Assembly: GCF_031599675.1 (NCBI RefSeq)
Contig: NZ_CP134223.1
Location: 744,001-808,000, forward strand
Direction: 5' to 3'
Source of the DNA: Paenibacillus pedocola
GTDB taxonomy: Bacteria > Bacillota > Bacilli > Paenibacillales > Paenibacillaceae
Length of the DNA: 64,000 nucleotides
Part shown: piece by piece, positions 7,998 through 15,451 of the stretch
Numbering within the stretch: position 1 is the first letter of the stretch
How the letters are laid out: each line of letters starts with the position of its first letter
Made by a program: the position numbers and the translations under genes
The notes under the pieces: model-generated
Databases searched by the model: none
What the model was told of the DNA's origin: nothing
What the model saw: only the letters and a program-made list of their open reading frames with translations

Positions 7998-9689
7998 ATG
8001 AGTAAATTAATTGATAGCAGTATAACAATATACGAGGCTTTACAAAACATCAAAAACGGCAAGTTTGTTATGCCTGCATTTCAAAGACAGTATGTTTGGA
8101 GCATTGAGCAAATTGAAAAGTTGTGGGACTCCATTCTGCTTGATTACCCAATTGCCACATTCCTGTTCTGGCACGTGGATGATGACAATGTGACATGGGA
8201 TACATACTTCTGCAACTTCCTGTCTGAGGTAACGTTCGATAGCAGAAAACAGGCAGACAGCGTAAATTATGAACTGTCCAGCATAGATGTGAAGATTACT
8301 GATACTGCGGTGTTGGACGGACAGCAGAGATTGACTTCTCTGTTTCTGTCCTTGTTAGGAGGTGCCTATATTCGGCAAAAACACGCAAGGAAGCAAAATA
8401 GTGGTGGATTGGTCACAAAGCTATTGATTGAATTGAATAAGAATAAGCTGACAGTTGATGAAGAGGAATATAATAGTAAAAAGTATGACATCAAGTTCAG
8501 TGAAAAGGTAGGTAAGCTGAGTCCGACACAGTTTGAAATTAAGAGTATTCTAGACGAGAAGTTCCAGGATGGATCCACCAGAGACCAAGCAATCGATGAA
8601 GCCATTGCCAATGTTCCGGCAGACAGTAAACAGTATGCAAGGGATATTCTAAATAAGCTGTATAATAAAATCTTTGTAGAAAAGCTGATTCGTTTTACAG
8701 AAATCCAGGACATGAAACAGGATGATGCCCTTGAGATGTTCGTAAGATTTAACAGCGGTGGCAAGGCACTCCGCAAATCGGAAATTACGATGTCCATCCT
8801 TGAGGCATATTGGCCAAGTGCAAAGACGGAGTTCGGAAAACTACTTGTGGAGTCTTATGATGGATTCGGTTCGGATTTTATTATCCGTTCTGCTCTTATG
8901 CTTTATGGTGATGTTGTAAAGTCAAATATTAACAAGCAGATAGCAGAGGAACTGAAGAATAACTGGAGTGCTTTCAGAAAGGCACTAAAGGATCTGGAAA
9001 CTGTGCTGAAGGGTATGAAAATCGAGGTCAGCCGTTTTTCAAGCAGCTGGAACGTACTGTTACCTATAATCTACTTTATTTATTACAACCCAGAATATAA
9101 TAAAAACCTTGATGGCATTCGTGCTTATTTGATTAGAGCGGTTCTGTTCACGTATTTCCAATCTGGCACAACTAGCAAACTTCAACAGATGAAGAGTAAC
9201 ATCAACAGCTATGATTATGAAATCAATGTGGATATGCTCAACCAGATGAATGAACTCAGAGTAACGGACGGCAAAATTGAAGATGTACTCAATGCAGAAA
9301 AAGGCAGTAGAGTTGCTGGAGAGGCACTATATTATCTGTCCCTTGACTGGATGAACAGAAACTTTAAGTATGAGCAAGACCATCTGCATCCATATGACAG
9401 ATTTGAAGGTAACAAGCCTGTGTCTGTTTCTATGGAAGATTGGAAAAGGTGGCGTGGAAATCGTAATCGACTACCTAATCTACATTTGCTTGAAGGTAGA
9501 AGTAACGGGAGCAAAAATAATATGCGACTTGTTGATTATTACAATGATATGAATGATCATCAGAAAGCGGAGTTCCTGAAGCAGGCTATGATTGCAGATG
9601 GTGTTTCACTTGAAATTGAGGATTTTGAAAAGTTTTATGAGGCAAGAAAAGCAATACTCTCGGAAAGGGTACGAGAGTTGCTAGGGTGA
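7998..9689 (+). CDS. GmrSD-like DUF262 protein with C-terminal HNH-like nuclease motif
   Basis: A 563-residue protein. The N-terminal DUF262 (GmrS-type, ParB-like) domain shows FQRQYVWS (28-35) and DGQQRLTS (107-114), residues used for nucleotide handling in type IV modification-dependent restriction. The C-terminal part carries DHLHP (461-465) followed by RNRLPNLHLLEG, as in the DUF1524/HNH part of GmrSD and BrxU-like enzymes. The middle is helical. I chose the ATG at 7998, with GAGAGG 7 bp upstream, over an in-frame start 120 bp earlier that adds a segment unlike the family. It sits alone between the displaced rlmCD end and a second such end at 9890, so it may be cargo of its own element. 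Predicted to act on modified phage DNA. Confidence 0.82.
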   Translation: MSKLIDSSITIYEALQNIKNGKFVMPAFQRQYVWSIEQIEKLWDSILLDYPIATFLFWHVDDDNVTWDTYFCNFLSEVTFDSRKQADSVNYELSSIDVKITDTAVLDGQQRLTSLFLSLLGGAYIRQKHARKQNSGGLVTKLLIELNKNKLTVDEEEYNSKKYDIKFSEKVGKLSPTQFEIKSILDEKFQDGSTRDQAIDEAIANVPADSKQYARDILNKLYNKIFVEKLIRFTEIQDMKQDDALEMFVRFNSGGKALRKSEITMSILEAYWPSAKTEFGKLLVESYDGFGSDFIIRSALMLYGDVVKSNINKQIAEELKNNWSAFRKALKDLETVLKGMKIEVSRFSSSWNVLLPIIYFIYYNPEYNKNLDGIRAYLIRAVLFTYFQSGTTSKLQQMKSNINSYDYEINVDMLNQMNELRVTDGKIEDVLNAEKGSRVAGEALYYLSLDWMNRNFKYEQDHLHPYDRFEGNKPVSVSMEDWKRWRGNRNRLPNLHLLEGRSNGSKNNMRLVDYYNDMNDHQKAEFLKQAMIADGVSLEIEDFEKFYEARKAILSERVRELLG

Positions 9690-9889
9690 TTAACTTTTGT
9701 TAGGTCAAATAGATATATTTACGAGTGGTAAGGTTGAATGTGAAACATATCGTATTGACAAATAACATGGACCCAAACCACTTTTATTTTTAACAATAAC
9801 TAATACCTCCCTAGGAAAAATTAACCGGTTGGTTCCCGACGTTCCCCACTTTTTTAGATCTATTATGTGTTGACACTGTATACTCATCC

Positions 9890-9940
9890 CATGTGGAGGC
9901 TGTTTGTTCCTTGATCTATAAAGGTGTATCCAACAAATAA
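9890..9940 (+). pseudogene. Second displaced rlmCD-like 3' end
   Basis: CATGTGGAG again starts an open stretch reading HVEAVCSLIYKGVSNK then TAA. It aligns residue by residue with HVECCVSLVRK at 7734 (shared HVE, SL and K) and with [11 protein letters not shown] in the intact gene. It has no start and no upstream coding region. I infer a second attachment-site scar, making 7746-9890 a separate older insertion carrying the DUF262 gene. Nine identical bases alone would be weak; the matching tail raises confidence. Confidence 0.5.
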
Positions 9941-9951
9941 ACCCCTGATAT
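9923..9951 (+). repeat. Dispersed repeat, copy A
   Basis: GGTGTATCC, two to three variable bases, CAAATAAACCC and TGATAT; the same string recurs in the same orientation at 11677-11705. Identity continues past the stop codon TAA, so this is a DNA-level repeat, not only a shared peptide. Both copies precede a hairpin terminator by 100-160 bp. Confidence 0.55.
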
Positions 9952-10711
9952 TACAAATATACTCGTGCTAAAAATCGAATAAAGTCGTGATAAAATCATC
10001 TAATCGCTAAATGGAGCACGGTGTAAACCCAGATCCATGCGATTCCGCAGAGCCGACCGATTTTCAGGATTTTCTCCTGCATTTCGATCGGTTTTTTTCT
10101 CTTTTTCCTTTTTCTCAGCCCCCTCGCCTTATCACCCCAATCTTTTTTCTCATCCATTTTCTCTCTCTTTTTTTTAACCTAACCTCTGGAATCTCTTGCC
10201 ACACCAGCATTCTCTATTTTTTTACTCGACTCTTTTCCTGAAGCTTTTAAGCCTATCTCATGTGTTTCCTCGGCTTTTTAATCGATCATTTACCCTGATT
10301 ATGTTCTTCCTAAACCCGGCACTTTACCTATGTTTTCTCCTGCTCTGACGGTAGATGGTTAGGTATTTGACGTAGAGAAGAAAAAAGGCGAGAGAAGGCT
10401 GTGATGCTTGTTGGAAGTGGGGTTTGGGCGATTGGAACGGGAGGAGGCGGCCCCTGTGAATTTCAAGCCTTTCCCTGTGTTTTTAGCAAGAGTTTATTTA
10501 TTCAGGTAACGGTGGAATGCGGGTTTGAGGATTTTTTTTAGCAGAAGTTTATTCATTTTGACGTCAAGCGTTGAAAATTAAGGGGGTTAAGCACAAGTGA
10601 AATGTGGTATTTGGGAGTGTCCCGAATTTTGTGTTCATTACTATTTCTGAAGTAAACACAGTTGTGATGAGCTTATATCCAGTTTACATTCAGTTTGCTT
10701 ATTAGTGAGTG
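9952..10711. other. Gene-free tract with strong strand asymmetry
   Basis: About 760 bp without a supportable gene. From 10060 to about 10360 the + strand is strikingly C/T-rich; from about 10370 to 10460 it flips to A/G-rich. Two imperfect repeats of AGCAAGAGTTTATTTATTC lie near 10480 and 10535. Such composition is unlike coding DNA in this window. It may be a remnant of element ends. Confidence 0.4.
10056..10099 (+). terminator. Rho-independent terminator after repeat A
   Basis: ACCGAT pairs with ATCGGT, with an inner CAGGA/TCCTG stem, followed by seven T. No + strand gene precedes it within 350 bp, so it may end a non-coding transcript or be the relic of the old rlmCD transcription unit. 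Confidence 0.55.
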
Positions 10712-11467
10712 CTATAATATTTTTTCCAAGTCGTGGTCAATCTCCTCGAATTTCCTGTACTCATGCAGGATATTTAACGAATCCAAATATAAATGTAAAA
10801 TTTCATTATCGCAAAATAATATGTCAGCTGTGCCGATATGAATATCAATTTTTAGTTTACCGCGAATTTTTTCCGCATTTTGCCGTACCAAGCATAAAAT
10901 ATTGTTTTCCTCCAAATACCATTCTTCTCTCATCATATCTTCGTATAACTCGATGACTTTTTCCGGTGCTACCCCCACAGTACGAAATTCTTTGAAATAG
11001 AGATGGTGATAGGTTCCTGCGTAAGGGGTTACGGAACTAAACAGCTCGGGGTGCTTAACTGCATAATAAAACGCCATGTTGCCGCCCATCGAAAACCCTG
11101 ACAGCATTCTGTTCTCACGGGTTGTGTCTGTTCTGTACTGACCGTCGATATGGGGAATCAGTTCCTTAATAAGGATGGATTCAATTTGCAATAAGGCATC
11201 GAAATAATTGTCTTCCGACGAAATGGCGTTGACAAAAACAGTAATGGCTCGTCTGTTTTTATAGACCTTTTCCAGCGGCCATATCTCGGAGGATTCGTTG
11301 CCCGTCCATCCGTGAATGTGGTACGCAACCGGATATTTTTCGCCGCAGTCTTTGTACCCAGACGGAAGATAGATATTATAGCCTACTTCATGATTTAATA
11401 CTTGGCTGTAAAATGTTTTATGAGTAACATATTGAGGTGATTCTGCTGGCGGGTTTACAAAGTTCAT
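10712..11467 (-). CDS. Esterase D / putative esterase family alpha/beta hydrolase
   Basis: A 251-residue alpha/beta hydrolase of the putative esterase (Esterase_D, feruloyl-esterase-like) family. It shows the oxyanion strand YPVAYHIHGWTG, the nucleophile elbow GFSMGG with the catalytic Ser, and EIDHD near the end with the likely catalytic His; the acid is probably Asp in the IGTAD segment. No signal peptide, so a cytoplasmic carboxylesterase acting on small acyl or feruloyl esters. The start has GGAGGAG 6 bp upstream. It is a single gene with no operon partner, lying between repeats A and B. Substrate cannot be read from the sequence. Confidence 0.85.
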   Translation of the reverse strand: MNFVNPPAESPQYVTHKTFYSQVLNHEVGYNIYLPSGYKDCGEKYPVAYHIHGWTGNESSEIWPLEKVYKNRRAITVFVNAISSEDNYFDALLQIESILIKELIPHIDGQYRTDTTRENRMLSGFSMGGNMAFYYAVKHPELFSSVTPYAGTYHHLYFKEFRTVGVAPEKVIELYEDMMREEWYLEENNILCLVRQNAEKIRGKLKIDIHIGTADILFCDNEILHLYLDSLNILHEYRKFEEIDHDLEKIL

Positions 11468-11676
11468 TCAACACTCCTCCGATGCCGACTAATATAAATT
11501 AAATTATTGACCTTAAGAAAACAATTACATCTTAAAAAATATTTCTACTATTTGATTATATTGCTAGACAGACAGTTATTCAAATGACAGGAACTTCTGG
11601 CGTAGTTACTATTCTACGGTATGAGGTCTTTTTGTCATTGTCCTTTTTCTTTGTTCTGCTCACTGTTCTAAGAATT

Positions 11677-11705
11677 GGTGTATCCCCCAAATAAACCCGT
11701 GATAT
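11677..11705 (+). repeat. Dispersed repeat, copy B
   Basis: Second copy of the 9923-9951 repeat. Read in the matching frame it ends in GVSPK then TAA (copy A ends GVSNK then TAA), but the HVE codons seen upstream of copy A are missing, so whether it is a third attachment scar is uncertain. Confidence 0.5.
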
Positions 11706-11841
11706 ATCGTAGCGGTGCTAGTTAAATGAGATAGGACTAAACAAAATGTGACGGTAGCAGAACCCTTCCAGCATGGCGGATGGGTTCTTAGGTTTATATG
11801 GTTCTACGAGTTAATGAATTCTATCCAATGACAGCATAACG

Positions 11842-11876
11842 AAGAGATGTGCGGGAATCCACGTCTCTTTTTTTTG
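11842..11876 (+). terminator. Rho-independent terminator without an upstream gene
   Basis: AAGAGATGTG pairs with CACGTCTCTT (one G-U) and is followed by nine T. The nearest gene upstream is on the other strand. Confidence 0.7.
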
Positions 11877-11965
11877 TTACCACGCGTGAATTCCGGCTGG
11901 AAAATGAAATGAAGGTAATAATTCTATAAAGGTATATTTTTCAAATAAAAAACAAAAAAATATGT

Positions 11966-11993
11966 GCAAGGATTCTTATTGGTCAATCGTATC
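11966..11993 (+). promoter_or_regulatory. Candidate ECF-type promoter of the sigma-factor operon
   Basis: GCAAGG and CGTATC are separated by 16 bp. A CGTA-like -10 element at this spacing is typical of ECF sigma factors, and the position 20-50 bp before the sigma-factor ATG suggests autoregulation. Match by eye only. Confidence 0.4.
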
Positions 11994-12013
11994 CAGTATA
12001 GAAAGGAGAAGAA

Positions 12014-12514
12014 ATGGCCCAATTACCGATTGATATCAACGATAATATTTCAGCTGCGCTCACCCAATATTCTGACCTTGTACGTCGAATATGCTTTATA
12101 TATCTACATAATAGTGCAGATGTGGATGATGTTTTTCAAGAAGTATTCCTAAAGTTGTTACAAAATAACTCCCGCTTTGAAAGTGCTGAACATGAAAAAG
12201 CATGGCTAATCAGAGTTACAATCAATAAATGCAAGGACATCTTAAAAAGCTTTTGGAGAAAGAAAATGGTTTCAATTGAAGGTATGGAATTACCATTTGA
12301 AGATCAAGCAGAAAATGAACTCCTGCAGGTCGTTTTATCGCTTCCGGACAAGTACAAGGATGTTATCTATCTATTTTACTACGAGGAGTATACCGTGCCT
12401 GAAATGGCTCAGTTACTAAATAAAAAAGTAAACACTATCTATTCTCACTTACACAGAGCAAGGGAACTTATGAAACAAAAGTTAGGAGGCAAAGAACATG
12501 ATTTCACGTTTTAA
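12014..12514 (+). CDS. ECF-family RNA polymerase sigma factor
   Basis: A 166-residue sigma-70 family protein of the extracytoplasmic function class. Region 2 contains DVDDVFQEVFLKLL and the promoter-melting segment up to KAWLIRVTINKCKD. A short linker leads to region 4 with a helix-turn-helix (EEYTVPEMAQLLNKKVNTIYSHLHRARE). The start is fixed by AAAGGAG 6 bp upstream. Its end overlaps the next gene, an RsgI-like membrane anti-sigma factor, by 17 bp, the standard arrangement for a regulator held inactive at the membrane. It should direct a small regulon, probably including its own operon. Confidence 0.92.
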   Translation: MAQLPIDINDNISAALTQYSDLVRRICFIYLHNSADVDDVFQEVFLKLLQNNSRFESAEHEKAWLIRVTINKCKDILKSFWRKKMVSIEGMELPFEDQAENELLQVVLSLPDKYKDVIYLFYYEEYTVPEMAQLLNKKVNTIYSHLHRARELMKQKLGGKEHDFTF

Positions 12515-13649
12515 ATCTGCGATCAATCAAATTAAAGCGGAAGAGGCCTTAATAAGCAGAACTGAAGTATTTCTAAAAGACGCATTAATGAAAGAGAATA
12601 CTAAAAACATAAAATACAGTCATTGGAGGACATTCTTTATGAAGAAAAAGTTAGTAGCAGCTGCATGCATGGCAACCTTAATCGTTGGTGGAGGCGGTGC
12701 GGCATACGGCTATTATCAAACACCGGTATCATACCTTAGTCTGGACATTAACCCTAGTGTAGAAATAGGAGTTAATGCATTTGATAAAGTTGTAAAAGTT
12801 AAAGGAATCAATGACGACGGCAACAAGATATTGGCTAAAATAAACATAAAAGGTTCTAATGTTACTGTAGCTGTCAGCACACTGGTTTATTCTGCCGTTG
12901 ATAATGGTTTTATAGCTGTTGACGGTTCATCTGTTGTTTCTCTTACCTCTGAAACAGATGATTCAAATACTGCAGCCGAACTTGAAAATGATGCTGAAAC
13001 CGGAGCAAATCAGGCTTTACAGGAAACTGACACAACAGCAACTGTTATCAAAGATAATGTTGCCCTTGCCCGCAGGGATCAGGCGAGAGCTTTAGGTATC
13101 AGCCCTGGAAAGCTTAATCTTATTAATAAGCTTCAAAAAGTTGATCCAACCGCTACTGTGGATCAATATAAAGATGCAAGTGTCAAAGATATAATGAAAA
13201 CTATAAAAGAGAGCAAAGACAAGCTTAAGAATAACGCTGATAATAAGGATGAAAATAAAGATCAAACCAATAGTACAACCGACAATAATACAAACGACAA
13301 TAATACAACCGACAATAGTACCAATACTAGCACCACTAACACCGGCACTGCCACAGACACAAGCGATGCAAATAATACAAATGCAGCTAAAATAAATAAT
13401 GGATCTAAAGCTAATGAAAAAGAAGATAAGATAAGCAGTGAGGACAAGGATAGCAAAGATAATAATGCCGCCAGTGTGACCAATAAATCTAAAATAGATG
13501 ATGCTGAAGATAACGATAAAAAAGAAGTAGACAACAAAAACCAAGGCGCAACCAAAAGTAATGCTGCACCTCATGAAAATAAGAATAGTGACGCAAATAC
13601 AAATGCAAATAAGAATGGTGATGAAAAAGTTAAGAATGAAGATAATTAA
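12498..13649 (+). CDS. RsgI-like membrane anti-sigma factor with low-complexity exterior
   Basis: A 383-residue single-pass protein. Residues 1-50 are cytoplasmic and should bind the sigma factor. The transmembrane segment (about 51-72) is VAAACMATLIVGGGGAAYGY. Outside it follows YLSLDINPSVEIGVN (80-93), the RsgI-type periplasmic domain in which self-cleavage between Asn85 and Pro86 is known for relatives. Residues about 240-383 are almost only Asp, Asn, Thr, Lys, Ser and Ala, with no recognisable carbohydrate-binding domain, unlike clostridial RsgI sensors. GGAGG lies upstream of the ATG. Release of the sigma factor presumably follows cleavage of this protein; the signal is unknown. Confidence 0.85.
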   Translation: MISRFKSAINQIKAEEALISRTEVFLKDALMKENTKNIKYSHWRTFFMKKKLVAAACMATLIVGGGGAAYGYYQTPVSYLSLDINPSVEIGVNAFDKVVKVKGINDDGNKILAKINIKGSNVTVAVSTLVYSAVDNGFIAVDGSSVVSLTSETDDSNTAAELENDAETGANQALQETDTTATVIKDNVALARRDQARALGISPGKLNLINKLQKVDPTATVDQYKDASVKDIMKTIKESKDKLKNNADNKDENKDQTNSTTDNNTNDNNTTDNSTNTSTTNTGTATDTSDANNTNAAKINNGSKANEKEDKISSEDKDSKDNNAASVTNKSKIDDAEDNDKKEVDNKNQGATKSNAAPHENKNSDANTNANKNGDEKVKNEDN

Positions 13650-13675
13650 CTAAGGCAAAATTCTAAAGAAGAATG

Positions 13676-13714
13676 GGCTATGTTTTTCTGACAACGAAAA
13701 ACATAGCCTTTTTT
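13676..13714 (+). terminator. Terminator of the sigma/anti-sigma operon
   Basis: A 13-bp perfect stem (GGCTATGTTTTTC with its complement) around a 7-nt loop, followed by six T. Confidence 0.9.
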
Positions 13715-13730
13715 GAGGTTACAGGAAATT

Positions 13731-13768
13731 AAAAAAGCACAGAGCAGCCATAAGAGCTACCCTGTGCT
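13731..13768 (-). terminator. Terminator of the MFS gene
   Basis: Reading the minus strand, AGCACAG and CTGTGCT pair around a 19-nt loop and are followed by a run of six T, 23 bp after the MFS stop codon. Confidence 0.7.
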
Positions 13769-13791
13769 AATTGCCGTTTGGAGAGAAGAAA

Positions 13792-15090
13792 CTAATCTTC
13801 CAACCTCCATATATGTTTATCCGCCCGGAACGGCAGGCAAGAACATGCACCGAAAATTCCGATCGCAAGGAATAGCAAAGCTGCTCCGGAGCCTTTGCCT
13901 GTGCCGACCAGTGTGACCCACAGGCTGTTCATTGGCTGGACTGCCATAAAGGGTTCAAACACCCGGTCAACCAACACGCCACCGCACAGATATCCTACAG
14001 GAATGGTGAAAAACTGTAAGGTATTCCTTGCCGAGTAGACACGCCCCTGCATCTCAATTGGGATGGTTGAGCGGAAAAGCACATCCATATTAGCGTTCAT
14101 CACCGGAATGAATATCCATCCGAGGATGGCGCCCAAACACCACACAGGTGTACTTCTGCCGAAGGCAAGGATGAAATTCTCGGAGCTCATGGAAAACAGC
14201 AAGCAATTCAAAATGACCCGAACCCGGCTTTTAGGCGGCGGCAGAATAGCAACCGCAAGGCTTCCAGCCATCATGGCTATCCCTGTAACGGTGTTGACCA
14301 TACCTAGCGCTAACTCTCCGCCGCCAACACGTGAGAGCATCATTGCGGGCAGGGCAGCATTGAAGATAGACGCGGTAAAATTGATTACGGCCAAAAAAAG
14401 AATCAAATCGAGAATGCCTCGGTTGTCCCTGAGATACCGTAAGCCGCTTTTGGCAGATTGTAATACCGACTCACTCCCCGTGCCGCTCTGGTTTGGAACT
14501 TGGGGGATATGGACAAAGCATAGCAACGCCATGAACGCTGTAGCAAATGTAATCAAATCAAACAGGATAACAACCCGGATACAAGTAAAGGAAAGCATTG
14601 AAGTGGCAAGTATAGGCGTCAGTATGGTAACCAGCGAATTGGAAAAGGAACGCATCCCGCTAACCTTCTGATAGTGTTTTTGCGGAGCCAACAGGCTGAT
14701 CGCTACATCCGATGCCGGCTGCTGTACAGTGTTCATCAGTCCATTCAAGGTATTGATCAAATACAGATGCCAGATCTGGAGCTTACCCGTTGTCATCAGA
14801 ATAAGGATCGAAACGGTACACAGTGCCGCAAAGCTGTCACTGATCAGCATGGTGGCCTTCTTGTTCCACCGGTCACTCAGTGCCCCTGCGAAGATACTCA
14901 GCAGGACATAGGGTGCATAGGAACAGATAACCAATAGCGAGCTGGTAAGAGCCGACCCTTGCTGCTGATAAGACCAGATCACCAAGGCAAAGGAGGTCAT
15001 TGCACTGCCCAGTGCTGAAAATGACTGTGTAATCCATAAAATCAGGAAAGTCCGAAGCTCCCTGACGTTCGTTTTTAATTTTTTTATCAT
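13792..15090 (-). CDS. MFS drug-efflux transporter (MefA-like family)
   Basis: A 432-residue major facilitator protein with twelve predicted membrane helices. The helix 2-3 loop carries the family A motif as GALSDRWNKKATML. Similarity in layout is to the MFS_3/Mef group that exports macrolides and other drugs by proton antiport. AGAGGAG sits 7 bp upstream of the ATG. The 130 bp before it hold a 12-codon leader peptide and alternative hairpins (15144-15223), which suggests induction by a translation-arresting drug. A strong terminator follows, so it is a single-gene unit. The actual substrate is unknown. Confidence 0.85.
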   Translation of the reverse strand: MIKKLKTNVRELRTFLILWITQSFSALGSAMTSFALVIWSYQQQGSALTSSLLVICSYAPYVLLSIFAGALSDRWNKKATMLISDSFAALCTVSILILMTTGKLQIWHLYLINTLNGLMNTVQQPASDVAISLLAPQKHYQKVSGMRSFSNSLVTILTPILATSMLSFTCIRVVILFDLITFATAFMALLCFVHIPQVPNQSGTGSESVLQSAKSGLRYLRDNRGILDLILFLAVINFTASIFNAALPAMMLSRVGGGELALGMVNTVTGIAMMAGSLAVAILPPPKSRVRVILNCLLFSMSSENFILAFGRSTPVWCLGAILGWIFIPVMNANMDVLFRSTIPIEMQGRVYSARNTLQFFTIPVGYLCGGVLVDRVFEPFMAVQPMNSLWVTLVGTGKGSGAALLFLAIGIFGACSCLPFRADKHIWRLED

Positions 15091-15143
15091 GACTCTGCTC
15101 CTCTTTCAATGAATTCTTAACGATTCAATGAAAGTGCAAAGCC

Positions 15144-15204
15144 GAACGGACGAACTCAATCCGCTCCGTGCAGTTTCGTCCGGTTCAGACCTTGCACGGA
15201 GCGG
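15144..15204 (-). promoter_or_regulatory. Attenuator-like competing hairpins upstream of the MFS gene
   Basis: In mRNA order the segments are: 1, CCGCTCCGTGCA (15193-15204, inside the leader peptide); 2, GAACCGGACGAAACT (15172-15186); 3, TGCACGGAGCGG (15161-15172); 4, AGTTCGTCCGTTC (15144-15156). Segments 1 and 3 are perfect 12-bp complements; 2 and 4 pair over about 13 bp with two bulges. The pairings interleave, so they should exclude one another, as in ermC-type leaders. A ribosome stalled on the leader peptide would cover segment 1 and favour 2:4. A further weak stem touches the MFS ribosome binding site. Confidence 0.65.
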
Positions 15205-15223
15205 TGCCACTGCATATTTTCAT
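15185..15223 (-). CDS. Leader peptide of the MFS efflux gene
   Basis: A 12-codon open frame, MKICSGTAPCKV, with a perfect AAGGAG seven bases before its ATG. Its last codons contain segment 1 of the hairpin system and its stop lies inside segment 2. Short leaders of this type precede drug-induced resistance genes in Firmicutes, where ribosome arrest refolds the mRNA. I do not recognise this exact peptide. Confidence 0.65.
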   Translation of the reverse strand: MKICSGTAPCKV

Positions 15224-15451
15224 TTGGTTTCTCCTTCTTTATCGCCTGAAGTTAAATTCACCTTAAAGTAAATTCTTCTTTATTTTACCATGTGCGAACC
15301 CGGAAAATAATTATATAATTGAAATTTCCAAGGATGTAGCCCTTACCCGGTGAGTATGCTTCTCTTTGGGTTATGATATACTCGTTATGAACAGGTTAGT
15401 TTACTATTTCGGGATAAAGAGTGTCCCGGTATCTATAGAGAGGTTATTGAT
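15224..15451. other. Promoter region between the MFS leader and dus
   Basis: AT-rich divergent intergenic region. It must hold promoters for both the MFS leader (minus) and the dihydrouridine synthase (plus). I see no convincing -35/-10 pair by eye. Confidence 0.35.

Larger units (their letters stand above)
11468..11965. other. Gap upstream of the sigma-factor gene, with possible non-coding transcript
   Basis: About 500 bp with no gene. It contains repeat B at 11677-11705, a 7-bp hairpin AGAACCC/GGGTTCT near 11760-11790, and a strong + strand terminator at 11842-11876. A short RNA from about 11700 to 11870 would explain the terminator. No T-box or other known riboswitch motif was found. Confidence 0.35.

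Noticed and set aside
11700..11876. T-box leader upstream of the sigma-factor operon
   Set aside because: Hairpins are present but the conserved T-box sequence is missing and the terminator is followed by 130 bp before the gene.
13092..13574. Reverse frames rich in Ile, Val and Leu opposite the anti-sigma factor
   Set aside because: Complement of the Asn/Asp/Thr/Lys low-complexity tail; the membrane-like look is an artefact.
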